Shown: positions 31,004 to 32,500 of the stretch, piece by piece
Layout of the letters: each line of letters opens with the position of its first letter
Numbering within the stretch: position 1 is the first letter of the stretch
Assembly: GCF_000499385.1 (NCBI RefSeq)
Contig: NW_013651798.1
Coordinates: forward strand, 1-32,500
Length of the DNA: 32,500 nucleotides
DNA from: Eimeria necatrix
Taxonomy: Eukaryota > Apicomplexa > Conoidasida > Eucoccidiorida > Eimeriidae
Reading direction: 5' to 3'
Translations under genes and position numbers: made by a program
The notes under the pieces: model-generated
What the model saw: only the letters and a program-made list of their open reading frames with translations
Databases searched by the model: none
Told to the model about the DNA's origin: nothing

Positions 31004-32182
31004 CAGCAGCAGCAGCGCAGAAGCAGCGGCAGTGAGAGGCGCTTTGTGGCTGCGGCGGTGCAGACACCCGGGGCCCCACACCCTCTCTCCTGCTGCCAGC
31101 TGTACATACACCCCAGCGGCGCAGCAGCAAATCTTGCTGCTGCTCATTTGCTGCTTGCTGCTGCTGCAGCGCTTTCAGGTGTACAGACACCTCACCCGAG
31201 CTGTACGTACACCCCAACTCACCAGGGGCCCCCGGGGCCCCCAGGCCGCTCCAAAGGACCCAAAAAAGAAAATAAAATCAAAAGCCACTCAGTTGGCTTT
31301 CTCAAGTCTATCTGCTACGCTCAACGCGCAATCCTAGGGTTTAGGGTTTAGGGTTTAGGGTTTAGGGTTTAGGGTTTAGGAGGCGCCCCCGGGCGTTTGG
31401 CGCAGTCGGTAGCGCGTGGGTCTCATAATCCCAAGGTCGCGAGTTCGAGCCTCGCAATGCCCACTCTTTAAACAATCCCGGGGGCCCTTTTGGGGGCCCC
31501 CGGGGGCCCCCCGGGGGCCCCTTGGGGGCCCCCTAGGGGCCCCCCGGGGCCCCCAGGGGCCCCCCGGGGCCCCCCTTGGGGCCCCCTTTTAAGGGAAGAC
31601 TCACTTGGGTTCCAAAATGTCGTATTGGGCCTTGGAGAGGACAGCCCCGTGGCGATCGGGGAAAGAAAGAAAATGACTTAGCCAAATTTCTGCAATTCTT
31701 TCTTTGGAGTTCTTTTCCAGCAGCGGCAACTTCACAATGTCCTTCAACTTCAGGGGCCCCGGCAGGCTGAAGTACCCTCTTCGGGGGCCCCCCGGGGCCC
31801 CCGGGGCCCCCGGGGCCCCCGGGGCCCCCCGCCAGGGGCCCCCCGCCAGGGGCCCCCCAAAGCCGCCAGCACCAGCAGCTCCAGGGGGGCCCCCCGCGGC
31901 AGCAAGCGGGGCAATGCCCGGCGCTGCAGGGGGGCCCCCAGGGGCCCCCAGGCTAGGGGGGCCCCCCCAGGCCCCGCAGCCAGCAGCAGCGGGGCTTCGG
32001 GACAATGGGGGGCCCCCCAGGGGGCCCCCTGGCCCTCGGACTGGGGAGCGGGGGGGCCCCCAGGGCTGGGGGGGGCCCCACAGCCGCAGCGCAGCAGCAA
32101 AAGAGGGGCCCAGGGGGGGGGCCCCCAGCCTTCTGGGGCCCCACATTTGGGCTGGGAAAAGAGCAGCAGCAAAAAGATTCAT
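30218..32182 (-). CDS. ATP11: ATP11-family mitochondrial F1-ATPase assembly factor (ATPAF1-like)
   Basis: ATP11/ATPAF1 is a matrix chaperone that binds free F1 beta subunits before F1 assembly. Exon 1 (32182-31605) begins MNLFAAALFPAQMWGPRRLG, a plausible mitochondrial presequence, then Gly-Pro repeats, then the conserved segment LKDIVKLPLLEKNSKERIAE-IWLSHF. Exon 2 (30968-30848) has APTFVAPLPRGPGAFEMLLI, QFQRN and FLTSLEQYKR. Exon 3 (30601-30218) has LLVLTFFAELAESHGLVLAR-GELL, AQHLTKVVIESYSNP and the QAFNFAPETFSFADF tail, then poly-Gln. The order (IAEIW, QFQ, TSLxxYK, ELxxxxGxVLxRGE, FNxxPxxFxF) is the ATP11 pattern. Donors are GTGAGTCT (31604) and GTGAGTGC (30847); acceptors are CTGCAG and GCTCAG; phases 2/1 and 0/0 match. 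About 360 residues, near family size. The assignment is from motif pattern, not from a search. Confidence 0.8.
30602..30847 (-). other. ATP11 intron 2, in-frame and stop-free
   Basis: The 246-nt intron (GTGAGTGCC to CTGCTCAG) is a multiple of three and has no stop in frame, so an unspliced transcript would add 82 residues rich in Ala, Cys and Leu. It splits the conserved Tyr-Lys / Glu-Leu region of ATP11, so removal is expected for function. Confidence 0.75.
31333..31381. repeat. TTTAGGG tract next to the tRNA
   Basis: Six to seven perfect TTTAGGG units end about 10 bp before the tRNA 5' end. A shorter tract lies at 32214-32232, upstream of ATP11. Confidence 0.95.
31391..31463 (+). tRNA. tRNA-Met (CAT), elongator type, no intron
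   Basis: A full cloverleaf can be drawn. Acceptor arms are GGGCGTT and AATGCCC with discriminator A at 31463. The D stem is GCGC/GCGC with GG in its loop. The anticodon loop CTCATAA has CAT at 31424-31426 and the same terminal T-T mismatch as other eukaryotic elongator tRNA-Met. The T stem is GCGAG/CTCGC with loop TTCGAGC. The internal promoter boxes A and B are intact. The TTC at the start of the T loop and the sequence overall fit elongator, not initiator, tRNA-Met. It starts 10 bp after a TTTAGGG tract and lies antisense in an ATP11 intron. Confidence 0.96.
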
Positions 32183-32500
32183 AAAGTGGCAAAGATCTTT
32201 TAAACTCTTAAAAAGGGTTTAGGGTTTAGGGCCCCACGGCCGGGGGGGCCCCCCTCGAGCTTCGAGGCAGCAGCAGCAGCAGCAGCAGCTGCTGCAGCAT
32301 GAAGCTTTTCTAGATGTACCAAACTGCTGCTCTTGACAAATATAAAGGTCAACAAATATGATGGGGCCCCCCCGGGGGCCCCTGGGGCCCCCTGGGGCCC
32401 CCCAGGGGGCCCCAGGGGGCCCCCATGGGGGCCCCTGGGGGCCCCTGCTGCCGCTGCTGCGCTGGGGGCAGCGGGGGCCCCCAGCAAGTGGATGGCTGGC
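32183..32500. other. upstream of ATP11: TTTAGGG, CAG run and GGGGCCCC
   Basis: A minus-strand frame (32487-32200) is open but mostly Gly-Pro and poly-Ala, apart from YLLTFIFVKSSSLVHLEKLH around 32300-32350. That piece could be a small exon. Nothing ties it to ATP11, which has its own plausible start at 32182. Confidence 0.4.

Larger units (their letters stand above)
30969..31604 (-). other. ATP11 intron 1, host of a tRNA gene
   Basis: The intron (GTGAGTCTT to CTGCTGCAG) carries GGGGCCCC repeats, the antisense tRNA-Met gene, a TTTAGGG tract (31333-31381 on plus) and palindromes at 31100-31114, 31178-31191 and 31201-31215. The split codon AA+C gives Asn (DILEPN-ARNAPTF). Confidence 0.75.

Noticed and set aside
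31391..31463. Initiator tRNA-Met
   Set aside because: The T loop is TTCGAGC and the anticodon stem lacks the three G-C pairs next to the loop in initiator arrangement; it matches the elongator form.

Overview
The window looks like nuclear DNA of an Eimeria-type coccidian (Apicomplexa). Three things point there: dense CAG/CTG runs that give poly-Q, poly-A, poly-S or poly-L; many internal tracts of the telomere-like heptamer TTTAGGG/CCCTAAA; and intron-rich genes of ordinary eukaryotic type. The first two are known hallmarks of Eimeria genomes. The species cannot be told. A third repeat, GGGGGCCCCC-type sequence coding Gly-Pro-Pro and Gly-Ala-Pro runs, is just as abundant here.

Layout. 1-1328: AT-rich and palindromic repeats, then GGGGCCCC repeats, no gene. 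1329-3486 (-): COQ2, the 4-hydroxybenzoate polyprenyltransferase of ubiquinone synthesis. 3487-7069: repeat field (TTTAGGG, GCTAGC decamers, CTG/CAG), no convincing gene. 7070-9429 (+): unrecognised Gly-Pro-Pro/poly-Ser/poly-Gln protein with an MGN N-terminus. 9430-13822: AT-rich, microsatellite-rich stretch, no gene. About 13823-23752 (+): a large coiled-coil protein in at least fourteen exons, with introns made mostly of telomere-like, CTG and T-rich repeats. 23753-25157: a 27-bp palindrome array between convergent genes. 25158-28742 (-): an unrecognised three-exon protein with CTFxP-like motifs and one apparent frameshift. 28743-30217: repeats. 30218-32182 (-): three-exon gene for an ATP11-family F1-ATPase assembly factor, with an elongator tRNA-Met on the opposite strand inside intron 1. 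32183-32500: GGGGCCCC repeat.

The two genes that can be named (COQ2, ATP11) both serve the mitochondrial respiratory chain/ATP synthase, but they are 27 kb apart and nothing suggests co-regulation. Gene structures were rebuilt by eye from reading frames and from splice sites whose phases agree. They explain why coding similarity jumps between frames at repeats.

The most unusual feature is how repeats and gene structure are interlocked. Sense-strand CTG runs end in CAG to form 3' splice sites, while sense-strand CAG runs are mostly translated. Telomere-like arrays fill introns and sometimes face each other across one exon. GGGGCCCC blocks behave as short GT-AG introns. Three introns of the coiled-coil gene need GC-AG splicing. 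A palindrome family around GGTGTACGTACACC is scattered through introns, intergenic DNA and even coding exons, and is tandemly amplified at 24.3-24.9 kb.
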